DNA of 64,000 nt from Flagellimonas zhangzhouensis (GCF_900102925.1 NZ_FNKI01000002.1:1116001-1180000); one strand, 5' to 3'; positions 15,948-24,633 are shown, counted from the stretch's first letter. Notes: generated by a model from the sequence alone, not told the origin. Translations and numbers: made by a program.

Positions 15948-15973
15948 AAAAAAGCCGCATTGAGCGGCCCTTT
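15948..15973 (-). terminator. Rho-independent terminator of the Gfo/Idh gene
   Basis: GCCGC-ATTGA-GCGGC (15954-15968) with six A's on the plus strand at 15948-15953, which is a T-tract for the minus-strand gene ending at 15996. Confidence 0.8.
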
Positions 15974-15995
15974 GTAATTTATAAGGTTTGATGGA

Positions 15996-17453
15996 TTACA
16001 TTTCCCAACCCTCACGGTAGGTACGGGTCACAAACTGGTTGGCATCATCAAAATTGGTGACTTTCATGTTCTCGCCATCCCAAAGCAGTTTCTTACGACC
16101 GTAGAATTCCATATTGCCCTCGGCATTTTCCCTGCGCAACATGTAACTTCTAATGGCCAAATTACCCATAAGTACGGTTTCGGTCATTGGTCCAGCATAA
16201 TCAAAGGATGAGGTCAACCCAAGGTGTTCCTCGCTTCCAAATCCAGCTTTACAGGCATCCACCCATTTGCGTTGGTGGCCATATTCTGGCTCTTCCATTT
16301 CTTCCACTTCAGGGCCGAAGATTCGGGTGCCATCGTTCAAGTATAATTTTGGAGTCAAAGGAGAACTATCGTTAATGTTGGTGGAAATCACCCCGTTTTC
16401 ACCATGGATCAATACGCCGTTGTAACTTCCTGGACCTCCAATATCATCATCGGCAGGGATAATGGGAGGGTGGGACGGACGGATACCGCCATCGCTCCAC
16501 GTCATAGTCACTGGTGAACCTGTTTTTTCAGTTTCTTCATATGTCAAAGTAATAAAGGAAGACGCTGGACAACCTTCAGGGTTGTAATCTGGTGTCCACA
16601 TTTGAGAAAATACGGTGCCCACACTACATTCTGCAGAAGTAGGATATTTAAGACCCAAAGTTCGGTATGGAATATCCAATAAGTGACAACCTACATCTCC
16701 CAAAGCACCTGTACCATAATCCCACCAACCTCTCCAATTAAATGGATGCAGGTTAGGGGTGTAGGGCCTCATCGGAGCTGGCCCCAACCATAAATCCCAG
16801 TTGAAATCGGCAGGTTTGCTTTCAGGGTCTGGTGATGGAAAGGCATAGCCTTGTGGCCAAACTGGGCGGTTGGTCCAAACCTCAATTTTTGAAATCTTTC
16901 CCAATTTACCTGAGTCAACCCATTCTTGTACCATACCCAAAAGTGGATTGGAACCTCCTTGGTTCCCCATTTGGGTCACCACTTGTTTTTCGCGGGCCAT
17001 TTCAGTGAGCATTCTAGCTTCACGAATGTTGTGGGTAATCGGTTTTTGAACGTAAACGTGTTTGCCTCGTTCCATAGCATAGGATGCCGCTGGGCCGTGT
17101 ACATGGTCTGGAGTACTGATGGTCACTGCATCAATACCTTTCATCTTATCCAACATTTCGCGATAATCGCTAAATAGCTTTGCCTTTGGAAAACGCTCCA
17201 CAGAACGCTTAGCGGACCCTGAAAAATCCACATCACAAAGCGCAACGATGCGTTCACGTCCGTCTACGGATGCATTTGCAATATCACTGGCACCTTTACC
17301 ACCAGCTCCAATGGCTGCAATGTGCAAACGGTCACTAGGGGCTATAAAACCAGGTCCACCCAAAACGTGGCGTGGCACGATAAAAACACTGGAGGCCAGT
17401 GCGGTATTTTTGATGAAATTTCTTCTACTTTTTGAGGAGTTTGTTTTTTTCAT
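15996..17453 (-). CDS. Gfo/Idh/MocA family oxidoreductase, Tat-exported
   Basis: 485 aa. A Tat-type signal (NSSKSRRNFIKNTALASSVF) precedes the Rossmann domain (RLHIAAIGAGGKGASDIANA). Further family marks are DAVTISTPDHVHGPAASYAM, GKHVYVQKPITHNIREARML with the conserved lysine of the EKP-like motif (QKP here), and the substrate domain with WRGWWDYGTGALGDVGCHLL. The family binds NAD(P) and oxidises or reduces sugars and related compounds; exported members are frequent in Bacteroidota and Planctomycetes. No sugar-utilisation partners are adjacent, so the substrate is unknown. A terminator follows at 15948-15973. Confidence 0.88.
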   Translation of the reverse strand: MKKTNSSKSRRNFIKNTALASSVFIVPRHVLGGPGFIAPSDRLHIAAIGAGGKGASDIANASVDGRERIVALCDVDFSGSAKRSVERFPKAKLFSDYREMLDKMKGIDAVTISTPDHVHGPAASYAMERGKHVYVQKPITHNIREARMLTEMAREKQVVTQMGNQGGSNPLLGMVQEWVDSGKLGKISKIEVWTNRPVWPQGYAFPSPDPESKPADFNWDLWLGPAPMRPYTPNLHPFNWRGWWDYGTGALGDVGCHLLDIPYRTLGLKYPTSAECSVGTVFSQMWTPDYNPEGCPASSFITLTYEETEKTGSPVTMTWSDGGIRPSHPPIIPADDDIGGPGSYNGVLIHGENGVISTNINDSSPLTPKLYLNDGTRIFGPEVEEMEEPEYGHQRKWVDACKAGFGSEEHLGLTSSFDYAGPMTETVLMGNLAIRSYMLRRENAEGNMEFYGRKKLLWDGENMKVTNFDDANQFVTRTYREGWEM

Positions 17454-17609
17454 GTTGTTGTTACAGGTTGGTAATTTTTATTTGCACAACAAGATAGAAA
17501 AAATGCCATTGAAAACGTTTGGTTTTTCAAGAGTGGGTATAAGATTCTGGAATTTGAGTGTTAATTCGTGTTATTGCTATGATTAATGATAAAGTTTACT
17601 AGTTGAAAA

Positions 17610-17649
17610 TAGCGCAGAGCGAGAAAGTCTATTTTTCCGCTCCGCGCTA
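17610..17649 (-). terminator. Stem-loop terminator after the outer-membrane protein gene
   Basis: TAGCGC-A-GAGCG at the left pairs with CGCTC-C-GCGCTA at the right around a U-rich loop; both arms have one bulge or mismatch. On the minus strand the hairpin is followed by TTTTCAA. It lies 25 nt past the stop at 17675. Confidence 0.6.
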
Positions 17650-17674
17650 CAATTTTAAACTTGAAAAAATAACT

Positions 17675-18517
17675 CTATTTATGTTTGGGTTCCCAAATCA
17701 ACCTTAGAAAAGAACTGAAACGTTCATTTTCGCGACTTACGGGAATTCCTGCAATAATTCCAATCATGAGGTTGTCTACAATTCCCACCCGCATTTGAGG
17801 TCGAATGGTCATATCAAAATCATGTGAAGCCAGAGTTTTATTAAACTCCACACCAATAAAATTTCGTGTACCTGAAATCATATAATGGATACTGGTATTG
17901 ATGTCATAAGTGGTATGGAATTCGTTGGTGCTGAACTCTTGTGCAATCATGGGACCCGTGTACACCAAAGAATGAAAGTTGCTTCCCCATCTTTTGGCAA
18001 CCACCAAAAAGGGGTTGTACACATTTCCCGTGATAAAAGGCTGTGCAAACTCCCTGAAAGTAGATAATTCAAACTCGTTGATGTAGCCAATGGCCATGGA
18101 CATTCCCATGGGTTCGTTGACTAAAAAGGACCATTGCCCAGCAATTTTAATACTATTTAATCTGTTGGAGGGAACAGCTTCCCTTGGTGCATCACCCACA
18201 GGAGTATAAAAAGTGAAAGGGAGCTCCACTTCAAGTCCCAATCTATCGGCTGGCGCCCATTCGTATTCGATTAAGGCTTCATAACTGTCAAAATTCAGGT
18301 TGTCGGTTAAACCCAATCCAAGGTTCCATTCCTTTTCACCTTTTCTAGCGCCTAAATCTCGAATAAGGTCAATATATAGGGGTTCAGCGTGTAAAACCTT
18401 TGGGGGTAATTCATTTTCTTCTTTGTGATCAATTAAGGAGTTAGAATCTGTTTGAGCACGGGTATATAAAGTGAATGTCAATATAAAGATTGACATCATT
18501 GGTTTAATGATATTCAT
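17675..18517 (-). CDS. Outer-membrane beta-barrel protein of unknown cargo
   Basis: 280 aa with an N-terminal signal (MNIIKPMMSIFILTFTLYTR-AQ). The mature part begins with a conserved-looking segment (HAEPLYIDLIRDLGARKGEK) and then alternates amphipathic strands (NLGLGLTDNLNFDSYEALIE, GLEVELPFTFYTPVGD, FIGVEFNKTLASHDFDMTIR), ending in a strand and WEPKHK. It looks like a small porin-like barrel. The small protein gene at 18591-18977 is upstream on the same strand, 73 nt away, and may be its partner. The family name is not recognised with certainty. Confidence 0.65.
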   Translation of the reverse strand: MNIIKPMMSIFILTFTLYTRAQTDSNSLIDHKEENELPPKVLHAEPLYIDLIRDLGARKGEKEWNLGLGLTDNLNFDSYEALIEYEWAPADRLGLEVELPFTFYTPVGDAPREAVPSNRLNSIKIAGQWSFLVNEPMGMSMAIGYINEFELSTFREFAQPFITGNVYNPFLVVAKRWGSNFHSLVYTGPMIAQEFSTNEFHTTYDINTSIHYMISGTRNFIGVEFNKTLASHDFDMTIRPQMRVGIVDNLMIGIIAGIPVSRENERFSSFLRLIWEPKHK

Positions 18518-18590
18518 TTTGATTTGTTTTAAATTATAATAAAGTAGCCCTGTACTTGGTCAATACAAGAGATTGGAGGTTAAAAACAAA

Positions 18591-18977
18591 TCAAACTTTC
18601 GGTGGGGGTGTATCTATGTTTAGGAAGCCATTGGCTAAAAAAGCAGACGCGTAATCGAAGTTGTTCCTTTTGGAAACCAAATTGAAATTTTGAGAATTTG
18701 ACTCATTATGTGCATCAACAAAAAAGTTGATTTTGCCGTTATTCTTTTTATTGTGCTCTTCGGAGTCAGGTTCATCGTGTTCTTCAAAAGCCTCTTCATA
18801 ACCCAACATTTTTTCCACAACAAACTCCAAAATACTTTCTTGGTCGTTATAGCTTAGGTCTTCAGGGATGTAATCAGGATATGCATCAGGAGTGTCCACA
18901 CTGGAGTTTAGGAAATATAGTCCCAGCAAGGCCCAAAAGAATTTGGTTAGGGTATGGTTTCTAATGGCTTCGAACAC
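18591..18977 (-). CDS. Small exported protein ending in PPPKV, unknown function
   Basis: 128 aa. A hydrophobic stretch near the N-terminus (KFFWALLGLYFLNSSV) suggests a signal or anchor. The rest is acidic (EEAFEEHDEPDSEEHNKK), followed by FFVDAHNESNSQNFNLVSK, and it ends NIDTPPPKV, a C-terminal motif that I have seen in many small flavobacterial exported proteins. It is upstream of the outer-membrane protein and probably in the same transcript. No enzymatic motif is seen. The acidic, histidine-containing middle could bind metal, but this is speculation. Confidence 0.6.
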   Translation of the reverse strand: MFEAIRNHTLTKFFWALLGLYFLNSSVDTPDAYPDYIPEDLSYNDQESILEFVVEKMLGYEEAFEEHDEPDSEEHNKKNNGKINFFVDAHNESNSQNFNLVSKRNNFDYASAFLANGFLNIDTPPPKV

Positions 18978-19453
18978 AATTCAAAAATATGCCTCGTTTT
19001 TATTCTTGCGCACAAAAACAGACATCTTAACCAAGAATTAACTTTTGATGCGGAATCTAAATAAGGAATCAGTAGTGGATTCCTGCTTTTTTATCACGTT
19101 GAAGTACGGGGCGTAGGAATGACATTAGTCATTTCGAAACGAGGCACAAAGTGCCGATTGAGATATCTCTTTTGGGTTAGTTTTCTCACGCTCGCAAAGC
19201 TTGGTTCGAAAAGACAAAATAGGATGTTTACGGTGCTTCGACTACGCTCAGCATGCAGAACTTGTCGGGCGCTCAACAGCCAAAAATAAAAAGACAAAAA
19301 ACTACTTGAAAAAGGTGTATTGTCATTCCGCACTTGACGCGGAATCCAAATAAGGAATCAGTAGTGGATTCCTGCTTTCGCAGGAATGACAAGGGAAATT
19401 GAAGTTGTAACGGGTGCTTCGACTACGCTCAGCATCCATCACGATGACATTGG
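18978..19453. repeat. Gene-free 476-nt spacer made of dispersed flavobacterial repeats
   Basis: Two direct repeats are visible. A 39-nt unit starting CGGAATC and ending CCTGCTTT is at 19051-19089 and 19340-19378 (38/39 identical, with an internal GGAATC/GATTCC palindrome). GGTGCTTCGACTACGCTCAG plus CAT is at 19232-19254 and 19413-19435 (identical). TGTCATTCCG-like ends flank the units. A 79-codon open frame on the minus strand across them is not accepted as a gene. Confidence 0.85.
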
Positions 19454-21625
19454 CTATTTCTTGGCCTCCACCAAATCCAATTGATCCACACTCACATTGG
19501 TGGTGAAAATACCGTAGTTTACCACTGCTTTGCCCTTTTCCAAGGTGTCAATGGTGCCAACAGCCTTGCCGTCCATCATACGAACACGGTCTCCGATTTT
19601 AAAGTTGGGGCGTGGTTTGTTCTTTTCGGCCTGAATCTCCTTTTTCTTCTGGATTTTCTTCTCCACCCGAACCTTTTTGATTTTTTGTTCGAGTTCTTGG
19701 GCTACCTGTTTCTTTTCCTCCTGTTGGGCTTTGGCTTTTTTGGCGGTGGTTTTTTTACGCTTGCTGTTTTCGGTTTCCACAATACGTAGCAATTCCGAAA
19801 TCAACGGACGTTTTTTATTATTGATGAAGTATTTTTCGGCAGCCGTGTTCACTTTATCACCCAATTGAATCATCCGTTGGTTATGATCGTACAACTCTTG
19901 ATAGCTCTCCAACTTAGATTTGATTTTGGTATTGAGCATCTCCAGTCTTTCGGATTCTTCGCGGGCTTTTGTTTCCTCTTCCTTGAGTTTGGAGCCAGTC
20001 TCCACCATTTTGCTGCGTTCTTTTTGAAGCTTGGCAATAGTGGCATCAAAACGAACCTTTCCGCGCTCAATTTTCTTTTTGGCCTTATTGATCAACGAAT
20101 AGGGAATGCCGTTCTTTTGGGCTACTTCAAACGTAAAGGAGCTTCCTGCTTCACCCAACACCAATTGAAATGTGGGTTCCAAGGTTTTGGAGTTGAACAA
20201 CATATTTGCATTGGTAGCATGGGGCAATTCGTTGGCCAGAGCTTTTAAATTGGCATAGTGGGTGGTGATAACGCCATAAGCTTTCCTTTCATAGAAGACT
20301 TCTAAAAAAGCTTCCGCCAAAGCACCTCCCAATTCGGGGTCACTACCCGTACCAAACTCATCGATCAAGAACAAAGTTTTATCATTGCACTTCTTTAAGA
20401 AAGAGTTCATGTTTTTAAGTCGATAACTGTATGTACTTAGATGATTTTCAATAGATTGATTATCTCCAATATCTGTCAAAATCTTATCAAAAAAACATAC
20501 GGAACTACGTTCATGAACTGGAATCAACATACCACTTTGCAACATCACCTGAAGCAGTCCGATGGTCTTTAGGGTGATACTTTTTCCACCTGCATTTGGC
20601 CCTGAAATCACGATGATTCGGTTTTCATGGTGCAGTTTTATAGTCTGTGGCCAGGTCTTTTCGTTCTTTCTCTTATTGGATAAATAGAGTAGTGGGTGAA
20701 ACGCATCCCTGAGGTACAACTCCCTTTCCTCATTAATTTCTGGTAGAATCGCATCCATATCGCTGGCGTACCTAGCTTTTGCAGCCGTAATATCGATATC
20801 GGACAGGTAGTTCTGGTATTCCCGAAGCAATTCCAAGTAGGGTCGAATCTCGTCGGTGAGTGTGTTCAGAATACGTTGGATTTCTTCTTTTTCCTCAAAC
20901 TCCAGATTGCCCAGCTCTCGGGTATATTTAAGTGTGGCTTCAGGAACAATGTACACTATGCTTCCCGTTTTGGAAGTGCCCATCACCGTTCCCTTTACTT
21001 TTTTGCGGTACATGGCCTTTACGGCCAATACGCGACGGTTTTCCACTACGGACTCACGAATTTCATCCAGTAAGTCTTGAGATTGGTATCTGCCCAGAGC
21101 AGCATTAAAACTTTGGTTGATTTTACTGCGTACCTCATTGATTTGACTTCGAATGTAACGTAATTCATCGGAAGCGGAATCCATAATTTCGCCGAACTTA
21201 TCTATAACGCCGTCAATGGCTTGTGGAATTTCGGGGTGCAGTTCCAGTGCATCAACTTTTTCAAAAAGCAGGGGATAGTATTCCTTGAATTTCTTTAAGA
21301 ATTTCTGGTGTATCGCCACGGTTTTGCAGATGCTTCCAATTTTTCGGAACCCAGCAATCTCCAATGTGCTGTTGTCAATCTTTAAAAGACCCAGCTCACT
21401 GTTGATTTGGTCAAAACCATGATTGGGAATGCGGTTGTCGTTCGAAAAAGAGGCCAGATACTCGGAGGTTTGGCCCAAAGCATGCATCAGCTCTTCTTTT
21501 TGCTTGAACGGTTTTAGGGTCAAGGCATCCTCTTTACCCAATTCGGTATTGCAACGTGCAGCAATTTGGGTAAGTACCGTTGGAAATTCGAGATCTTGAA
21601 GTGTTTTGGGGTGAATGTTCTGCAT
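19454..21625 (-). CDS. mutS2: MutS2-type ATPase without a recognisable Smr domain
   Basis: 723 aa. It has the MutS2 layout: a helical lever/core domain (1-330), Walker A SGPNAGGKSITLKTIGLLQV (G342-S349), the Walker B/signature region KTLFLIDEFGTGSDPELGGA, and TTHYANLKALA. A long lysine/glutamate-rich coiled segment follows (~520-670), and the C-terminus is a small beta domain (FKIGDRVRMMDGKAVGTIDT). Family members act on branched DNA to suppress recombination or on collided ribosomes. The C-terminal Smr nuclease domain of the Bacillus type (785 aa) is not visible. A TATATTTG -7 element lies just upstream on the same strand. Confidence 0.9.
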   Translation of the reverse strand: MQNIHPKTLQDLEFPTVLTQIAARCNTELGKEDALTLKPFKQKEELMHALGQTSEYLASFSNDNRIPNHGFDQINSELGLLKIDNSTLEIAGFRKIGSICKTVAIHQKFLKKFKEYYPLLFEKVDALELHPEIPQAIDGVIDKFGEIMDSASDELRYIRSQINEVRSKINQSFNAALGRYQSQDLLDEIRESVVENRRVLAVKAMYRKKVKGTVMGTSKTGSIVYIVPEATLKYTRELGNLEFEEKEEIQRILNTLTDEIRPYLELLREYQNYLSDIDITAAKARYASDMDAILPEINEERELYLRDAFHPLLYLSNKRKNEKTWPQTIKLHHENRIIVISGPNAGGKSITLKTIGLLQVMLQSGMLIPVHERSSVCFFDKILTDIGDNQSIENHLSTYSYRLKNMNSFLKKCNDKTLFLIDEFGTGSDPELGGALAEAFLEVFYERKAYGVITTHYANLKALANELPHATNANMLFNSKTLEPTFQLVLGEAGSSFTFEVAQKNGIPYSLINKAKKKIERGKVRFDATIAKLQKERSKMVETGSKLKEEETKAREESERLEMLNTKIKSKLESYQELYDHNQRMIQLGDKVNTAAEKYFINNKKRPLISELLRIVETENSKRKKTTAKKAKAQQEEKKQVAQELEQKIKKVRVEKKIQKKKEIQAEKNKPRPNFKIGDRVRMMDGKAVGTIDTLEKGKAVVNYGIFTTNVSVDQLDLVEAKK

Positions 21626-21643
21626 CTTTTTCTGCTAGCAGCG

Positions 21644-21651
21644 CAAATATA
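21644..21651 (-). promoter_or_regulatory. -7 promoter element for mutS2
   Basis: CAAATATA on the plus strand is TATATTTG on the minus strand, an exact TAnnTTTG match, 19 nt before the mutS2 start codon. No -33 TTG at ideal spacing is evident. Confidence 0.6.
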
Positions 21652-21705
21652 GGATTTTGATGCATTTTTGATGGTAGCCATTTCAGCAAAAAGCATTGCA
21701 ATGTG

Positions 21706-21713
21706 TACTTTTG
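21706..21713 (+). promoter_or_regulatory. -7 promoter element for the micro-ORF/ung unit
   Basis: TACTTTTG fits TAnnTTTG and is 25 nt upstream of the 34-aa ORF start. This supports transcription of that ORF together with ung. Confidence 0.5.
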
Positions 21714-21737
21714 AGACTATTGAATAAATTAAAGCGT

Positions 21738-21842
21738 ATGAGAAGCGACAATACCGTAACCTATATTATTGCAGCTGTTATTATACTGCATTTTGTTGCA
21801 GGTATTGGCTACTTGATCTATAAATTGACCAAAAAGAAGTAA
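21738..21842 (+). CDS. 34-aa single-pass membrane peptide upstream of ung
   Basis: ATG at 21738 to TAA at 21840-21842 encodes MRSDNTVTYIIAAVIILHFV, then AGIGYLIYKLTKKK. It is a polar N-terminus, one ~22-residue membrane helix and a basic KKK tail, which is a believable membrane micropeptide with the C-terminus inside. The stop is 8 nt before the ung start, and a -7 element sits 25 nt upstream of the ATG. It was found by reading the gap between the divergent mutS2 and ung genes. The function is unknown and conservation could not be tested here. Confidence 0.6.
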   Translation: MRSDNTVTYIIAAVIILHFVAGIGYLIYKLTKKK

Positions 21843-21850
21843 AGCAGCAT

Positions 21851-22516
21851 ATGGAAGTTAGTATTGAGCCGAGTTGGAAAACACAGTTGGATGATGAATT
21901 TAAACAACCGTATTTTAACGCGCTTACGTCTTTTGTAAAACAGGAATACACCCAAAACACTTGTTACCCAAAGGGTAAAGATATCTTTTCTGCTTTTGAC
22001 CACTGCCCGTTTTATGAAACCAAAGTGGTAATCATTGGGCAGGACCCTTATCATGGTCCAAATCAAGCGAATGGACTTTGCTTTTCGGTGAAAGATGGGA
22101 TCCCACATCCACCATCCTTGGTCAATATTTTTAAAGAAATTAAAGTGGATATGCAAAAACCGTATCCTGAGAGCGGTAACTTGGAACGATGGGCTGACCA
22201 AGGGGTGTTGTTATTGAATGCAACCCTTACTGTGCGGGCTCATGAGGCTGGAAGTCACCAGAAAAAGGGGTGGGAACAATTTACCGATGGGGTGATTAAA
22301 ACAGTTTCCAGTGAATTGGAGGGTGTTGTGTTTTTGCTTTGGGGTGGATTTGCGAAGAAAAAATCAAGTTTGATTGATAAATCCAAGCATCATATTTTAA
22401 CTTCTGGACACCCATCACCTTTAAGTGCTAATCGTGGATTGTGGTTCGGGAATCAACATTTTAGTAAGACGAATGCGTTGCTGGCTCAAATGGGAAAAGA
22501 ACCTATTGATTGGTAA
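21851..22516 (+). CDS. ung: Uracil-DNA glycosylase
   Basis: 221 aa, the normal length for family 1 UDG. The water-activating loop is GQDPYHGPNQANGLCFSV with catalytic D65 and Y67. FSV and VLLLNATLTVRAHEAGSH follow, and the minor-groove loop is HPSPLSANRG with H187. It removes uracil from DNA at the first step of base-excision repair in the cytoplasm. It lies 8 nt after the 34-aa peptide ORF and is divergent from mutS2, so two DNA-maintenance genes share one intergenic region. Confidence 0.96.
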   Translation: MEVSIEPSWKTQLDDEFKQPYFNALTSFVKQEYTQNTCYPKGKDIFSAFDHCPFYETKVVIIGQDPYHGPNQANGLCFSVKDGIPHPPSLVNIFKEIKVDMQKPYPESGNLERWADQGVLLLNATLTVRAHEAGSHQKKGWEQFTDGVIKTVSSELEGVVFLLWGGFAKKKSSLIDKSKHHILTSGHPSPLSANRGLWFGNQHFSKTNALLAQMGKEPIDW

Positions 22517-22825
22517 TCTAATTTGAAATGCGTGTCATCTCGAGCGCAGTCGAGAGATGATGTAGAATAGAGGTGCAATTAAGTCTCGACTGCGCTCGAC
22601 TTGACAATTAAAGTTTAAGTATCAAATACAAGTGTCAAGCTCAATAACATCGAACAATCCAAGAATCTAATTATCCAGAAATCGTTTGTTTGACACGAAT
22701 CCCCTTAATTTATCGAAGAAAGAAAGTTCAAGTACAAGGTCTCAACTGCGCTCGACCTGACACCTTTTACCGTTAACCATTTTGCTTTAACCCTCAAAAA
22801 ATCCAACTTTCCAAGAATCAAACAA
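22517..22825. repeat. Gene-free spacer with an inverted-repeat element
   Basis: TCGAGCGCAGTCGAGA (22540-22555) is repeated as its exact reverse complement at 22584-22599, and a partial copy (CTCAACTGCGCTCGAC) is at 22741-22756. Such elements are scattered between genes in flavobacteria. The hairpin may end transcription of ung. Nothing else is seen in the spacer. Confidence 0.8.
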
Positions 22826-23674
22826 TCACCTCCAAAGAAAAGTTTCAACAGGCTTTATGTCATTCACTAGATTGAGGTCGTGTAATCTAGCCTGCACCTC
22901 ATTTACAGTTTTATCAGATAATTGTTCTTGCCCCCAAGTGGTTTTAGACAACCAAGCTTTTACATCTTTCAGTTTTTGCTCGTAACGATTGGATAAGGTT
23001 CTGTCGATACTTGGTATTTGTTTGAATTCCGCCGTGTAGGTATTGATGACTTCCAAAATATGACGAACCACACCTGAGTTCTCTTTTAGAAAAGCATCGG
23101 AAACTGCAATCACAAAACAAGGCCATGGAGTAGGGCAGTCCCCAACACGTTTAAAGGTTCCATTGTCCACCAAAGGTTTGGTAGTAAAGTGTTCCCACAT
23201 GAAATACGCATTGGAGCCACTGTTTAGATTTTCTACGGCACCATCCAAGTTGTTGATGATTTCGAATTCAAGACTTTCTGTATTCCAACCTTGATTTTGT
23301 GCATTGATGTAAGCCATTAAATGGCTTCCACTTCCAAAGCGGCTAATGGCAACTTTATCTTCTTTTAAATCGGCAATGGAATCTCTATCGCTGTGTGCAT
23401 CTACGTGAATACCCCAAAGCAAGGGGGACGAAACATAAGTTTGAACAATTTTACTTGGATTGCCCTGCGAAATACTTTTGATGATTCCCTCGGTAAGAAT
23501 AATGCCCATGTCCGCTTCACCATCTTTGAGCATTTGAGTCATTTTACCTGTTCCTTCTGGGACATCGGTCCATTCCAAATTTATTCCCCTGTCCTCAAAG
23601 GCATTGTCTTCCATGGCCAAATGCCAAGGAAGATTAAAATGTTCAGGAACTCCAATGATTTTTACCGTTTTCAT
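22826..23674 (-). CDS. ABC-type substrate-binding protein fold, no signal peptide
   Basis: 282 aa from the ATG at 23674 (an in-frame ATG at 23698 would add eight residues). MKTVKIIGVPEHFNLPWHLA, then GTGKMTQMLKDGEADMGIIL and DLKEDKVAISRFGSGSHLMA are typical of NMT1/THI5/SsuA-like periplasmic-binding folds. Yet the N-terminus goes straight into the first beta strand and no signal or lipobox is present. No permease or ATPase gene is adjacent. It may be a cytoplasmic binding protein or an enzyme that kept the fold. It is downstream of the uridine phosphorylase and DUF1835 genes on the same strand. Confidence 0.75.
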   Translation of the reverse strand: MKTVKIIGVPEHFNLPWHLAMEDNAFEDRGINLEWTDVPEGTGKMTQMLKDGEADMGIILTEGIIKSISQGNPSKIVQTYVSSPLLWGIHVDAHSDRDSIADLKEDKVAISRFGSGSHLMAYINAQNQGWNTESLEFEIINNLDGAVENLNSGSNAYFMWEHFTTKPLVDNGTFKRVGDCPTPWPCFVIAVSDAFLKENSGVVRHILEVINTYTAEFKQIPSIDRTLSNRYEQKLKDVKAWLSKTTWGQEQLSDKTVNEVQARLHDLNLVNDIKPVETFLWR

Positions 23675-23744
23675 ATTTAGGCATTTATTGTGAGTCAAAT
23701 TTCGGATTCCATTCGGTATTTTTCAAAAACTTGGCCTATTAAAA

Positions 23745-24629
23745 TTATACCAGTGAACTGTTGGCTATGCTTTCCAGGGTAAATTGTATGAGTGCATCAA
23801 TGGTCTTGTCGCCTTCCTTGGAAAACTCTCCAGTAGCTCGGTTGGCCAAGATAGCATTGAGGGAAATTGCTCGATGACCAAGGAGTTTGGCTAAGCCGTA
23901 CATGGCAGCTGTTTCCATTTCAAGGTTGGTAACTCGTTCATTTTTGTGTTGAAAGCTGGCCAATTTATCGTGGAAGTCATCTACTTTTGGAATTAACCGC
24001 AAACTTCTACCTTGTGGTCCATAAAAACCAGTATTTGTGGCGGTTATACCAAATCGTATACGATTATTAGTGAAAATTGTTTTCAATTCGGTATCACAAT
24101 CTATCACATAGGGGTAAAGATTATGAGTTTCCCATTGCAGGTGTTTGCGTAACGCTTGCTCTAACTCCTGACTCTTAACTTGTCCATAGTTGTAAAAGTG
24201 CATTAAATTATCAAGTCCAATTCCAGAGGACCCAAGTAAAAAAGAGTCCACAGGAATATCAGGTTGAATGGCGCCAGATGTACCGACCCGTATAAAATTT
24301 AATTGTGTTTTATTGGACTTGACCTTTCTGGTTTTAAAATCAATGTTAGCCAAGGCGTCCAATTCATTAAAAACGATGTCGATATTGTCGGTTCCAATGC
24401 CCGTGGAGATAACCGTTATTCGTTTTCCAGAATAAAAACCTGTGTGGGTAACAAATTCACGCTTGCTTTTCTCAACTTCGATAGTGTCGAAGTATTTGGA
24501 TACTTCATGTACGCGTTTAGGGTCACCAACCGTAATAATGATTGGCGCAATGTCTTCTGGAAGTAAATGGAGGTGGTAAACACTACCATCAGGGTTCAGA
24601 ATTAGCTCTGAGTCACCTAATGAGGACAT
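23745..24629 (-). CDS. Nucleoside (uridine) phosphorylase
   Basis: 294 aa. The PNP/UDP-phosphorylase family motifs are PIIITVGDPKRVHEVSKYFD (phosphate-binding GDPxR), GKRITVISTGIGTDNIDIVF, NFIRVGTSGAIQPDIPVDSF and VTNLEMETAAMYGLAKLLGH, the last being the nucleoside-binding E-M-E loop. It splits nucleosides with phosphate to a free base and ribose-1-phosphate in salvage. I favour uridine phosphorylase-like, but the exact base preference is not certain. The gene is 4 nt downstream of the DUF1835 gene, so they are co-transcribed. Confidence 0.85.
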   Translation of the reverse strand: MSSLGDSELILNPDGSVYHLHLLPEDIAPIIITVGDPKRVHEVSKYFDTIEVEKSKREFVTHTGFYSGKRITVISTGIGTDNIDIVFNELDALANIDFKTRKVKSNKTQLNFIRVGTSGAIQPDIPVDSFLLGSSGIGLDNLMHFYNYGQVKSQELEQALRKHLQWETHNLYPYVIDCDTELKTIFTNNRIRFGITATNTGFYGPQGRSLRLIPKVDDFHDKLASFQHKNERVTNLEMETAAMYGLAKLLGHRAISLNAILANRATGEFSKEGDKTIDALIQFTLESIANSSLV

Positions 24630-24633
24630 TCCA

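Noticed and set aside
19094-19333. 79-codon minus-strand open frame (LLSARQVLHAERSRS)
   Set aside because: It is made of the dispersed intergenic repeats and has no protein-like features; such frames recur wherever the repeats occur.
21818-22201. 127-codon minus-strand frame opposite ung
   Set aside because: Overlaps the clearly functional ung gene and the 34-aa ORF; no protein features.
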